In this document: in pieces, positions 15,112 to 22,258 of the stretch | How positions within the stretch are numbered: the first letter of the stretch is position 1 | Layout: each line of letters opens with the position of its first letter | Assembly (NCBI GenBank): GCA_937924905.1 | Contig: CALDUK010000059.1 | Coordinates: 1-45,382 of the forward strand | Source: an uncultured Paracoccaceae bacterium | GTDB taxonomy: Bacteria; Pseudomonadota; Alphaproteobacteria; Rhodobacterales; Rhodobacteraceae | Reading direction: 5' to 3' | DNA: 45,382 bases | Translations under genes and position numbers: made by a program | Notes under the pieces: model-generated | The model's database searches: none | Seen by the model: the letters and a program-made list of their open reading frames with translations, nothing else | What the model was told of the DNA's origin: nothing

Positions 15112-16202
15112 CGACCGTTACCGAACTGACCCTGTCGCATTTAAGGTCGCATCATCGCACGTCACTTCAATTGGACGAACGGCCCGTGGCGCTCTTTGGC
15201 GCAAACGGGGCCGGGAAAACCAATATTCTGGAAGCTGTCTCGCTGTTGTCCCCTGGTCGTGGCTTGCGCCGCGCGCCAATGGACGAACTGATCCGGCGAC
15301 CCGAAGCATTGGGCTGGAAAGTTACCTCGGTCTTAAAAGTTGGCACTTCGGTGCATGAAATCGAAACCTGGGCTGAACCCGGACACTCGCGCACTGTGCG
15401 CATTGACGGCAAGGCCGCCCCGCAAGTGGCGCTGGGCCACATTGCCAGAATTGTCTGGTTGATCCCGGCGATGGATCGGCTTTGGATCGAAGGGGCCGAC
15501 GGACGCCGGCGTTTTTTGGACCGCATCGCGATGAGCTTTGATCCGAAGCATGCTCCGACCGTGCTGGCCTATGAAAAAGCTATGCGCGAACGAAACCGCT
15601 TGTTGAAAGACATGGTGCGCGACGATCACTGGTACGTGGCGCTTGAACGCCAAATGGCCGAAACCGGCATAACGATCATGCAAACACGCCAGGCGGCCAT
15701 GGACCGTTTGCTTTTGGCACAAGACGGGGCTGAAACGGCGTTTCCGGCTGCCGACCTGTCGTTGATCCACCCCGACAGCGACCTGCCAGATACAGCAGAT
15801 GCGTTTGCGGAAAAGTTAAAGGAAAGTCGCCCGGCTGATCTGCGGGCCGGGCGTACATTGTTCGGCCCTCATCGCGTCGACTTGGCGGCCGTCTATTCCG
15901 AAAAAGACGTGCCAGCGGCACAGTGCTCAACCGGCGAACAAAAGGCATTGTTGATCTCGCTTGTCCTCAGCAATGCGCGGGCCTTGGCCGAAGATGAGGG
16001 TGCGCCGCCGATCATCCTCTTGGATGAAGTCGCGGCACATCTGGACACTGCGCGTCGAGCCGCCCTTTATGATGAAATTTGTGCGTTGAAAGCGCAGGCC
16101 TGGATGACTGGAACGGGCCATGAGTTGTTCGAAGAACTGGAAAGCCGTGCGCAACAACTGGAAGTGTTTGAAGAAGATGGGGTCTCGCAGGTCCGCCAAT
16201 GA
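15108..16202 (+). CDS. recF: DNA replication and repair protein RecF
   Basis: RecF, 364 residues, an SMC-like ATPase that helps load RecA at gaps in single-stranded DNA. Walker A is GANGAGKT (near residues 30-37), the ABC signature is STGEQKALLISL, and Walker B is IILLDEVAAHLD. Translation begins at GTG 15108, overlapping the dnaN stop by 4 bp; the next gene overlaps the recF stop by another 4 bp, giving a three-gene coupled unit. Confidence 0.95.
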   Translation: MTTVTELTLSHLRSHHRTSLQLDERPVALFGANGAGKTNILEAVSLLSPGRGLRRAPMDELIRRPEALGWKVTSVLKVGTSVHEIETWAEPGHSRTVRIDGKAAPQVALGHIARIVWLIPAMDRLWIEGADGRRRFLDRIAMSFDPKHAPTVLAYEKAMRERNRLLKDMVRDDHWYVALERQMAETGITIMQTRQAAMDRLLLAQDGAETAFPAADLSLIHPDSDLPDTADAFAEKLKESRPADLRAGRTLFGPHRVDLAAVYSEKDVPAAQCSTGEQKALLISLVLSNARALAEDEGAPPIILLDEVAAHLDTARRAALYDEICALKAQAWMTGTGHELFEELESRAQQLEVFEEDGVSQVRQ

Positions 16203-16819
16203 CGATCACTTTCGCCGAAGCTGCCTTGTACGCAGGTGCTCTATTTATCCTTTTCCTTACCCCGGGTCCCGTTTGGGTCGCATTGATCGCGCGGGCCATG
16301 TCGGGCGGGTTTCACGCTGCTTGGCCGCTTGCCTTGGGCGTTGTAGTGGGCGATGTCCTTTGGCCGCTTTTGGCGGTGCTTGGGGTCACTTGGATTGCCT
16401 CAACCTTTTCCGAGTTTATGACCGTTATGCGCTGGATCGCGTGCTTTACCTTTCTGGTCATGGGTTGGTTAATCATTCGCAACCGTGACAAGACAATCGC
16501 GTCCAACAGTCACCTGACCCGACCTGGGATGTGGGCCGGGTTTTTGGCCGGACTAGCGGTCATCCTGGGCAACCCAAAGGCCATTTTGTTTTACATGGGT
16601 GTTTTGCCGGGGTTTTTTGACCTGACGGCTCTGACCTGGACAGATATGGCCGCGATTTGCTTCTTATCGGCGATTGTGCCGTTCATTGGAAACCTGATCC
16701 TGTCTGGCTTCATTGATCGCGCGCGGGTCTTGCTGAAATCCCCAACGGCGCTGCGTCGCACCAATACAATCTCGGGTTTGTTGTTAATTGCCGTGGGGTT
16801 AATCATTCCGTTTACATAG
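16199..16819 (+). CDS. LysE/RhtB-family amino-acid exporter
   Basis: A 206-residue inner-membrane protein with five or six hydrophobic helices. The N-terminal helix ends in FLTPGPVWVALIARAMSGG, the signature of LysE/RhtB translocators, which export amino acids or related compounds; the substrate cannot be predicted. LVAGLxx-type loops are replaced here by FLAGLAVILGNPKAILFYMG, the usual NPKA(I/T)LF family segment. It overlaps recF by 4 bp (ATGA), an odd partner for a repair gene, and may simply ride on the dnaN-recF transcript. Confidence 0.88.
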   Translation: MTITFAEAALYAGALFILFLTPGPVWVALIARAMSGGFHAAWPLALGVVVGDVLWPLLAVLGVTWIASTFSEFMTVMRWIACFTFLVMGWLIIRNRDKTIASNSHLTRPGMWAGFLAGLAVILGNPKAILFYMGVLPGFFDLTALTWTDMAAICFLSAIVPFIGNLILSGFIDRARVLLKSPTALRRTNTISGLLLIAVGLIIPFT

Positions 16820-16822
16820 AGA

Positions 16823-16861
16823 TTGCGAGACCGGAGAATTGGTTATATGAAATTACCAATT
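16823..16861 (+). promoter_or_regulatory. Predicted glcDEF promoter overlapped by an operator-like dyad
   Basis: TTGCGA (16823-16828) and TATGAA (16846-16851) are 17 bp apart and could be -35 and -10 boxes. AATTGGT (16837-16843) and ACCAATT (16855-16861) form a perfect 7-bp inverted repeat that brackets this -10 box. TTGGT/ACCAA half-sites are used by FCD-type GntR regulators, the family of the glycolate regulator GlcC and of PdhR and LldR, although those sites usually have a much shorter centre. No regulator gene is adjacent. Confidence 0.5.
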
Positions 16862-16874
16862 ACGGAGATAAGAT

Positions 16875-18323
16875 ATGGAAATGCCCGTCCCATCCCCCAA
16901 GGTCCTGGCAAAAAAGGCGCGCGTGGTGTCTCGCCTGAGCCAGATTTTGCCCCGCGACGCGGTCATATCTACACCAGAAGAAACCCGCGCCTATGAATGT
17001 GACGGTCTGACAGCTTATACCTGTCCACCGCTTTGCGTGGTGCTGCCATCCACGACCGAAGAAGTGTCAGAGGTCTTGAAAATCTGTCACGCAGAAAGCG
17101 TGCCGGTTGTTCCGCGCGGTTCTGGCACGTCGCTTGCCGGTGGTGCCTTGCCGACGGCCGATTCCGTCGTGCTGGGCGTGGCCAAGATGAATGATGTTCT
17201 CGACGTTGATTATGATAACCGCACGATCAAGGTGCAGACCGGTCGCACCAACCTGTCCGTCACCGGTGCCGTCGAAGACGATGGTTTCTTTTATGCCCCG
17301 GATCCATCGTCACAGCTTGCCTGCGCCATCGCCGGAAATATCGCCATGAACTCGGGCGGTGCGCATTGTTTGAAATACGGGGTAACGACCAACAATCTTT
17401 TGGGCGTCAAAATGGTTCTGATGGACGGGACTGTTGTGGACATCGGCGGCGCGCACATGGACGCAGCGCAATACGATTGGCTGGGCGTTATCTGCGGTTC
17501 GGAAGGTCAGCTTGGCATCGTGACCGAGGCGACGCTTCGCATTCTTCCAAAACCCGAAGGCGCGCGCCCAATTCTGATCGGATATGATTCAGCCGAAGTT
17601 GCGGGCCAATGCGTAAGCGATATTATCAAAGCAGGCGTGCTGCCGGTCGCCATTGAATATATGGACCGCAAGGTTATCGAAGTTGTCGAAAAGCATGCGA
17701 ACGCAGGCTATCCGCAGTGCCAAGCGCTTTTGATAGTAGAAGTCGAAGGTTCCCCGGCCGAGATTGACGATCAGTTGGGCGTCATCAAACAAATCGCACA
17801 CAAGCACCACCCGGTCGAATTGCGCGAAGCCAAGGACGCGGGCGAGGCAGCGCGTATCTGGTTGGGCCGCAAATCCGCGTTTGGTGCCATGGGCCAGATC
17901 AACGATTATATGTGTCTTGATGGGACAGTCCCCGTGTCCGAACTGCCTTATGTCCTGAAACGTACCGGGGAACTGGCCGATCAATTTGGTCTTGAGGTTG
18001 GCAATGTTTTCCACGCCGGTGACGGCAATATGCACCCGTTGATCTTATTCGATGCGAACAAACCTGGGGATCTCGAAACTTGCGAAGCGCTGGGGGCCGA
18101 GATTCTAAAATTATGCGTCGAGGTTGGCGGATGTCTGTCAGGCGAACATGGCGTCGGCATAGAAAAGCGCGATCTTATGGATGTTCAGTTCGCCCCGGCT
18201 GATCTGGAAGCGCAGATGTCGGTCAAAGATGTCTTTGACCCGGCATGGCTTTTGAACCCCGCCAAGGTGTTTCCCCTGGATGTCACAGCGTCGCGTCGCG
18301 TCCTTCAAAGACCGGCGGCCTGA
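16875..18323 (+). CDS. glcD: Glycolate oxidase subunit GlcD (FAD-linked)
   Basis: This 482-residue flavoprotein is the catalytic subunit of the glycolate oxidase complex, which oxidises glycolate to glyoxylate and passes electrons to the quinone pool through GlcF. The FAD-binding PCMH domain is evident near residues 60-240, with PRGSGTSLAGGALP for the cofactor phosphates. The C-terminal cap domain ends with the conserved NVFHAGDGNMHP and GCLSGEHGVGIEKRD segments. A GGAG ribosome site precedes the ATG. The gene leads a tight glcD-glcE-glcF operon under a promoter with an operator-like dyad. Glycolate is a common phytoplankton exudate, fitting a marine lifestyle (inference). Confidence 0.95.
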   Translation: MEMPVPSPKVLAKKARVVSRLSQILPRDAVISTPEETRAYECDGLTAYTCPPLCVVLPSTTEEVSEVLKICHAESVPVVPRGSGTSLAGGALPTADSVVLGVAKMNDVLDVDYDNRTIKVQTGRTNLSVTGAVEDDGFFYAPDPSSQLACAIAGNIAMNSGGAHCLKYGVTTNNLLGVKMVLMDGTVVDIGGAHMDAAQYDWLGVICGSEGQLGIVTEATLRILPKPEGARPILIGYDSAEVAGQCVSDIIKAGVLPVAIEYMDRKVIEVVEKHANAGYPQCQALLIVEVEGSPAEIDDQLGVIKQIAHKHHPVELREAKDAGEAARIWLGRKSAFGAMGQINDYMCLDGTVPVSELPYVLKRTGELADQFGLEVGNVFHAGDGNMHPLILFDANKPGDLETCEALGAEILKLCVEVGGCLSGEHGVGIEKRDLMDVQFAPADLEAQMSVKDVFDPAWLLNPAKVFPLDVTASRRVLQRPAA

Positions 18324-18327
18324 TCCC

Positions 18328-19419
18328 GTGTTGGCGCCCACCACCGAACAAGAAATGGCAAATGCCATCGCTTTGGCCCAAACACCGCTTAGCATCCGTG
18401 GCGGTGGCACCCGTGGTGCTTTGGTCGATGGCGATGCGCTGACAACGGCAAACCTGTCCGGCATAACGCTTTATGAACCGGGCGCGCTGACAATTGTCGC
18501 CAAAGCGGGGACGCCGGTTGCAGAAATAGAGGCTGCGCTTGCGGCAGAAAACCAGATGCTTGCGTTTGAACCTATGGATTGCCGAACTCTGACAGGTGCG
18601 GATGGTGAACCGACGATTGGAGGCGTCGTTGCAACCAACGCATCGGGTCCGCGCCGTGTACAGGCGGGTGCGTGCCGTGATTTTCTTCTTGGTGTGCGGT
18701 TCGTCGATGGGATGGGCAACGTCATCAAAAACGGCGGCCGCGTGATGAAAAACGTCACCGGCTATGATCTGGCTCGACTGATGTGCGGCGCACGCGGAAC
18801 GCTTGGCGTGCTTAGCGAAGTCAGTTTGAAAGTCCTGCCCAAACCCGAACACACGGCCACACTGATCTACGAAGGCATTGATCGTATTGCCGCGATACAG
18901 TTGTTCACAAAGGCGATGCAAAGCCCGTTCGATGTTTCGGGCGCAGCATGGGTTGCCGGTGATCGCCCGGCTGCGTACCTGCGCCTTGAAGGTTTTGAGA
19001 CGTCCGTACAATACCGCGCGCAGGCGCTGACCGATATACTTGGACCGGCACAGATCGAAGGTGATCGCGCGACAAACACATCGCTTTGGCAATCTGTCTC
19101 TACTGCCGCACCGCTTGCAGATCGCGATGGCGACGTCTGGTCTGTCTCGATCAAACCGACGGATAGCGGTCAGTTGATGGGTGTGGTCGCGGAAGAAAAT
19201 ACATTGATTGATTGGGCCGGCGGGCGTCTTTGGATGCTTTTGCCCAAAGGTACTGATTTGCGCGCCAAGATGAACGCGGTCGATGGTTTTGCCACGCTGG
19301 TAAAGGGCAACGGTTTGCAACAGTTTCATCCAGAAACAGACCCCTTGGCCAAGATGGCAGCGGCACTTCGCCAGAAATTCGATCCGAAAGGCATTCTCAA
19401 TCCAGGGCTGATGGACTGA
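18328..19419 (+). CDS. glcE: Glycolate oxidase subunit GlcE (FAD-binding)
   Basis: The second FAD-binding subunit, 363 residues from GTG 18328. SIRGGGTRGAL near the N-terminus and TIGGVVATNASGPRR are the PCMH FAD-binding signatures; NVTGYDLARLMCGARGTLG is strongly conserved. An ATG at 18280 is in frame but would overlap glcD by 44 bp; GTG 18328, 4 bp after the glcD stop and about 9 bases after GGCGG, gives the usual short start (MLAPTTEQE). The glcF ATG shares one base with the glcE stop (TGATG). Confidence 0.9.
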   Translation: MLAPTTEQEMANAIALAQTPLSIRGGGTRGALVDGDALTTANLSGITLYEPGALTIVAKAGTPVAEIEAALAAENQMLAFEPMDCRTLTGADGEPTIGGVVATNASGPRRVQAGACRDFLLGVRFVDGMGNVIKNGGRVMKNVTGYDLARLMCGARGTLGVLSEVSLKVLPKPEHTATLIYEGIDRIAAIQLFTKAMQSPFDVSGAAWVAGDRPAAYLRLEGFETSVQYRAQALTDILGPAQIEGDRATNTSLWQSVSTAAPLADRDGDVWSVSIKPTDSGQLMGVVAEENTLIDWAGGRLWMLLPKGTDLRAKMNAVDGFATLVKGNGLQQFHPETDPLAKMAAALRQKFDPKGILNPGLMD

Positions 19420-20690
19420 TGCAAACCAATTTCACTGAAGCGCAACTTCAAGCCCCGGATCTCAAACGCTCGAACGAGATTTTGCGGTCTTGCGTCCATT
19501 GCGGATTTTGTACTGCAACTTGCCCGACCTATCAGGTGCTGGGTGACGAACTCGACAGTCCCCGGGGTCGAATTTACCTGATCAAGGATATGCTTGAGAA
19601 TGATCGCCCGGCCGACGCCAAAACGGTCAAACATATCGACCGGTGTCTTTCCTGTCTTGCCTGCATGACCACTTGTCCGTCTGGCGTGCACTACATGCAT
19701 CTGGTCGATCATGCGCGCTCGCACATCGAAGCGACATATAAACGCCCTTGGTTCGACCGCGTTTTGCGCAATGTACTTGCGCAAATCCTGCCCTACCCGG
19801 GCCGTTTTCGCCTGGCGCTTTTGGCCGCAAAAATGGGGCGTCCATTCAAACGACTTATGCCGGACGCCCGGTTGCGTGCGATGCTGGATATGGCCCCAAA
19901 GCGCATCCCACCTGTCAGCCGCAACGATGATCCGCAGACCTTTGCGGCATCACAACCAAAGAAGATGCGCGTCGCGCTTATGACGGGCTGTGCCCAGAAA
20001 GCGTTGAATACCGATATCAACGATGCCACGATCCGGCTTCTGACCAGGCTTGGCTGCGAAGTTGTGGTGGCTGAAGGCGCCGGATGTTGCGGCGCGCTGG
20101 TCCATCATATGGGGCGCGATACCGAAAGCCACGGATTTGCCAAGACGAACATCCGTGCTTGGACGGCCGAAAATGTTGATGCAATTGTCATTAACACAAG
20201 CGGCTGCGGCACGACGGTCAAGGACTATGGGCATATGTTCCGTAACGATCCTTTGGCCAAAGACGCGGCGGCGATCAGCGCCAAGACAATGGATGTCTCG
20301 GAACTTCTGGAAAAACTGGAAATACAGGCAACCGCGCCCGAAAAACTGCGCGTTGCCTATCACGCGGCTTGTTCGCTTCAGCATGGGCAACAGATCAAGT
20401 CAGCGCCGAAAATGCTTTTGAAAAGCGCAGGTTTCGAGGTCGTCGAGCCGAAGGATTCACATCTCTGCTGTGGATCTGCGGGCACGTATAACCTTATGCA
20501 GCCCGCAATCTCGGCCCAGTTAAAGTCGCGCAAGGTCGAAACGCTTGAAGCCAAAGCCCCCGATCTTATCGCGGCGGGCAATATCGGCTGTCTGATGCAG
20601 ATAGGCTCCGGCACCAAGATACCGGTTGTTCACACGGTCGAACTGCTGGATTGGGCAACTGGTGGCCCGCGTCCGCCCGCGCTTGGCTGA
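19419..20690 (+). CDS. glcF: Glycolate oxidase iron-sulfur subunit GlcF
   Basis: A 423-residue iron-sulfur protein that carries electrons from GlcD/GlcE. Two [4Fe-4S] ferredoxin motifs are intact: cysteines 25, 28, 31 and 35 (CVHCGFCTATC) and cysteines 76, 79, 82 and 86 (CLSCLACMTTC). Two CCG domains follow, marked by GAGCCGAL and SHLCCGSAGTY, as in heterodisulfide-reductase-like proteins. The start overlaps the glcE stop by one base, showing translational coupling. Last gene of glcDEF. Confidence 0.95.
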   Translation: MQTNFTEAQLQAPDLKRSNEILRSCVHCGFCTATCPTYQVLGDELDSPRGRIYLIKDMLENDRPADAKTVKHIDRCLSCLACMTTCPSGVHYMHLVDHARSHIEATYKRPWFDRVLRNVLAQILPYPGRFRLALLAAKMGRPFKRLMPDARLRAMLDMAPKRIPPVSRNDDPQTFAASQPKKMRVALMTGCAQKALNTDINDATIRLLTRLGCEVVVAEGAGCCGALVHHMGRDTESHGFAKTNIRAWTAENVDAIVINTSGCGTTVKDYGHMFRNDPLAKDAAAISAKTMDVSELLEKLEIQATAPEKLRVAYHAACSLQHGQQIKSAPKMLLKSAGFEVVEPKDSHLCCGSAGTYNLMQPAISAQLKSRKVETLEAKAPDLIAAGNIGCLMQIGSGTKIPVVHTVELLDWATGGPRPPALG

Positions 20691-20760
20691 CACCTATGTC
20701 TCGACATATTCTTGCCGCATGGGTTTCCTAGCTTCTCGGGAAGTTTGGGAAAGGAACGGT

Positions 20761-21588
20761 ATGCGCAAGGGTTTGGTCGCAGTTTTGGCTGCCTTTCTGG
20801 GTTTCGCGGCACACGCGCAAAGCAACAACGCGTCAGAACTGACGACGTTGCAAACCGCCTATGATGCCAGCGGCTGGGAAGCCGTTGGACGCCTGAATAT
20901 TGGGTGGGGTGGTATGTGTACGGGCGCATTGATTGCGCCACGCATCGTCCTGACGGCGGCGCATTGCGCCTTTGATCGGAATGAACAGACTTTGGTCGAT
21001 GCGCGCGACATCGTGTTCCATGCGGGTTTCAGAAATGGCCGTGCGTCAGCATCGCGCCGTGTGGCCCGCGTCATTGTCCACCCGGATTATGTCTTCACGG
21101 GGCCAAATGGTGACGCGAATGTTGCCAACGATCTTGCCCTGTTTGAACTGGACAGCGACATCGTTCTGTCCAACATCGACCCGTTTCGCACTGCGTCGCG
21201 GCCCCGCAAAGGGCAGCAAGTGGACGTTGTATCTTATGCGCACAACCGGGCAGAATCGCCTTCGCTGGAAGAAGCTTGCGATGTATTGGCCCGTCAGCGC
21301 GGGGCTTTGGTTTTGTCGTGTGATGTGGATTTCGGGTCGTCGGGCGCACCTATCTTCATGAACATCGGTGGCCAGCCCAGAATAGTATCTGTGGTTTCAG
21401 CCATGGCCGAAGTGCGCGGTCGAAAGGTTGCCCTTGGCACCAACCTTGAAAAACCACTTTCCGAACTTCTCAGCCTATTGAACAGCTCGTTCGGCACAGT
21501 CGCCGCCGCGCCGGATGTGAACATCATTCGGCCAAACGCGACCCGGCGGTTGTCTGGTGGGGACGGGGCAAAGTTTTTGCGCCCATAA
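20761..21588 (+). CDS. Secreted trypsin-like serine protease
   Basis: A 275-residue chymotrypsin-fold protease. The first 19 residues (MRKGLVAVLAAFLGFAAHA) form a Sec signal peptide with an AHA cleavage site. The catalytic triad is complete: His68 in TAAHC, Asp124 in NDLALFEL, and Ser194 in DFGSSGAP. Two extra cysteines besides that of TAAHC suggest disulfides in the periplasm or outside the cell. An upstream in-frame ATG would overlap glcF and is rejected; AAGGA precedes the ATG at 20761. The last 40 residues form a basic, Ala/Asn/Arg-rich tail of unknown use. The substrate is unknown. Confidence 0.88.
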   Translation: MRKGLVAVLAAFLGFAAHAQSNNASELTTLQTAYDASGWEAVGRLNIGWGGMCTGALIAPRIVLTAAHCAFDRNEQTLVDARDIVFHAGFRNGRASASRRVARVIVHPDYVFTGPNGDANVANDLALFELDSDIVLSNIDPFRTASRPRKGQQVDVVSYAHNRAESPSLEEACDVLARQRGALVLSCDVDFGSSGAPIFMNIGGQPRIVSVVSAMAEVRGRKVALGTNLEKPLSELLSLLNSSFGTVAAAPDVNIIRPNATRRLSGGDGAKFLRP

Positions 21589-21613
21589 GCGCAAATTTCC
21601 TTGTTTCTCGCCC

Positions 21614-21646
21614 CTTGAAGCCAAAACACGGCTTTCCTACCTAAAT
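21614..21646 (+). promoter_or_regulatory. Predicted RpoH (heat-shock sigma) promoter of hsp20
   Basis: CTTGAAG (21614-21620) matches the alphaproteobacterial sigma-32 -35 element. CCTACCTAAAT (21636-21646) lies 15 bp further and is a plausible -10. The start of transcription would be near 21650, giving a leader of about 85-90 bases, typical for ROSE-controlled small heat-shock genes. Confidence 0.55.
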
Positions 21647-21683
21647 GTCATCGGGCGCCAAACGGGCCCGTGTCAGAAAGACC

Positions 21684-21735
21684 GCCTTGCCCAATCGGGA
21701 AGGCTAACATTGGTATCGCTCAACGGAGGATGACC
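21684..21735 (+). promoter_or_regulatory. ROSE-type RNA thermometer in the hsp20 leader
   Basis: The 3' hairpin pairs 21712-21721 (GGUAUCGCUC) with 21726-21735 (GAGGAUGACC): nine base pairs, a bulged G on each side (21718 and 21732) and an AACG loop. It contains the ROSE core UYGCU (here UCGCU, 21716-21720) opposite the AGGA of the ribosome site. A second hairpin upstream, GCCTT-G-CCC with GGG-AAGGC (21684-21692 with 21697-21704), also has one bulged G. This two-hairpin layout with imperfect pairing over the Shine-Dalgarno, two bases before the ATG, is characteristic of ROSE elements of small heat-shock genes. Confidence 0.75.
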
Positions 21736-21737
21736 TT

Positions 21738-22196
21738 ATGCGTAGGTTTGATCTTGCACCCCTGTATCGCGCAACTGTTGGTTTTGATCAGGTTGCCGAC
21801 ATGATGGACCGGATTTTGGCGGACACCGCCCAATCCCCGTCCTATCCCCCTTACAACATTGAAAAAACGGCCGAAGACGCGTGGCGTATTTCAATCGCCG
21901 TTGCTGGCTTCGATGAAAACGACCTTGGCGTCGAGTTGCGTGAAAACGCGCTGATCGTGTCCGCCAAGAAAACGGATGACGCGGACGAGCGTACGTATTT
22001 GCATCGCGGCATTGCCAACCGCGCGTTCGAACGCCGGTTTACCCTGGCCGACCATGTGCGCGTTGCAGGCGCCAGCCATGTGAATGGCATGCTGAACATC
22101 GATCTGGTCCGCGAAGTGCCCGAGGCGCTGAAACCGCGTCAGATTGAAATCGCCGGTAGCAATACGGTCGACACAAAAGCGGTTGAAGCAAAGTAA
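21738..22196 (+). CDS. Small heat-shock protein (Hsp20/IbpA family)
   Basis: A 152-residue alpha-crystallin-domain chaperone that holds unfolding proteins in a refoldable state. The domain spans about residues 35-135, with YPPYNIEKTAEDAWRISIAV at its start, the GFDENDLGVEL strand, and a VNGMLNIDLVREVPE end close to the usual G-x-L-x-(I/V) motif. The N-terminal FDLAPLYRATVGFD is typical of IbpA-type proteins. A predicted RpoH promoter and a ROSE-like thermometer lie upstream, so control is expected at both transcription and translation. A strong hairpin follows the stop. Confidence 0.95.
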   Translation: MRRFDLAPLYRATVGFDQVADMMDRILADTAQSPSYPPYNIEKTAEDAWRISIAVAGFDENDLGVELRENALIVSAKKTDDADERTYLHRGIANRAFERRFTLADHVRVAGASHVNGMLNIDLVREVPEALKPRQIEIAGSNTVDTKAVEAK

Positions 22197-22214
22197 CGCC
22201 GCTGCAAGACAATC

Positions 22215-22244
22215 CGCGTCCCTCGTAAAATTGCGGGGGGCGCG
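22215..22244. terminator. Hairpin between convergent hsp20 and aldehyde dehydrogenase genes
   Basis: Arms 22215-22225 and 22234-22244 pair over 11 positions (nine Watson-Crick, two G-T when read on the plus strand) around an 8-base loop. It lies 18 bp after the hsp20 stop and 14 bp from the stop of the opposing gene. A T-rich TTGCGTTT follows on the plus strand. It probably ends transcripts from one or both sides. Confidence 0.6.
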
Positions 22245-22258
22245 TTGCGTTTACAGCG

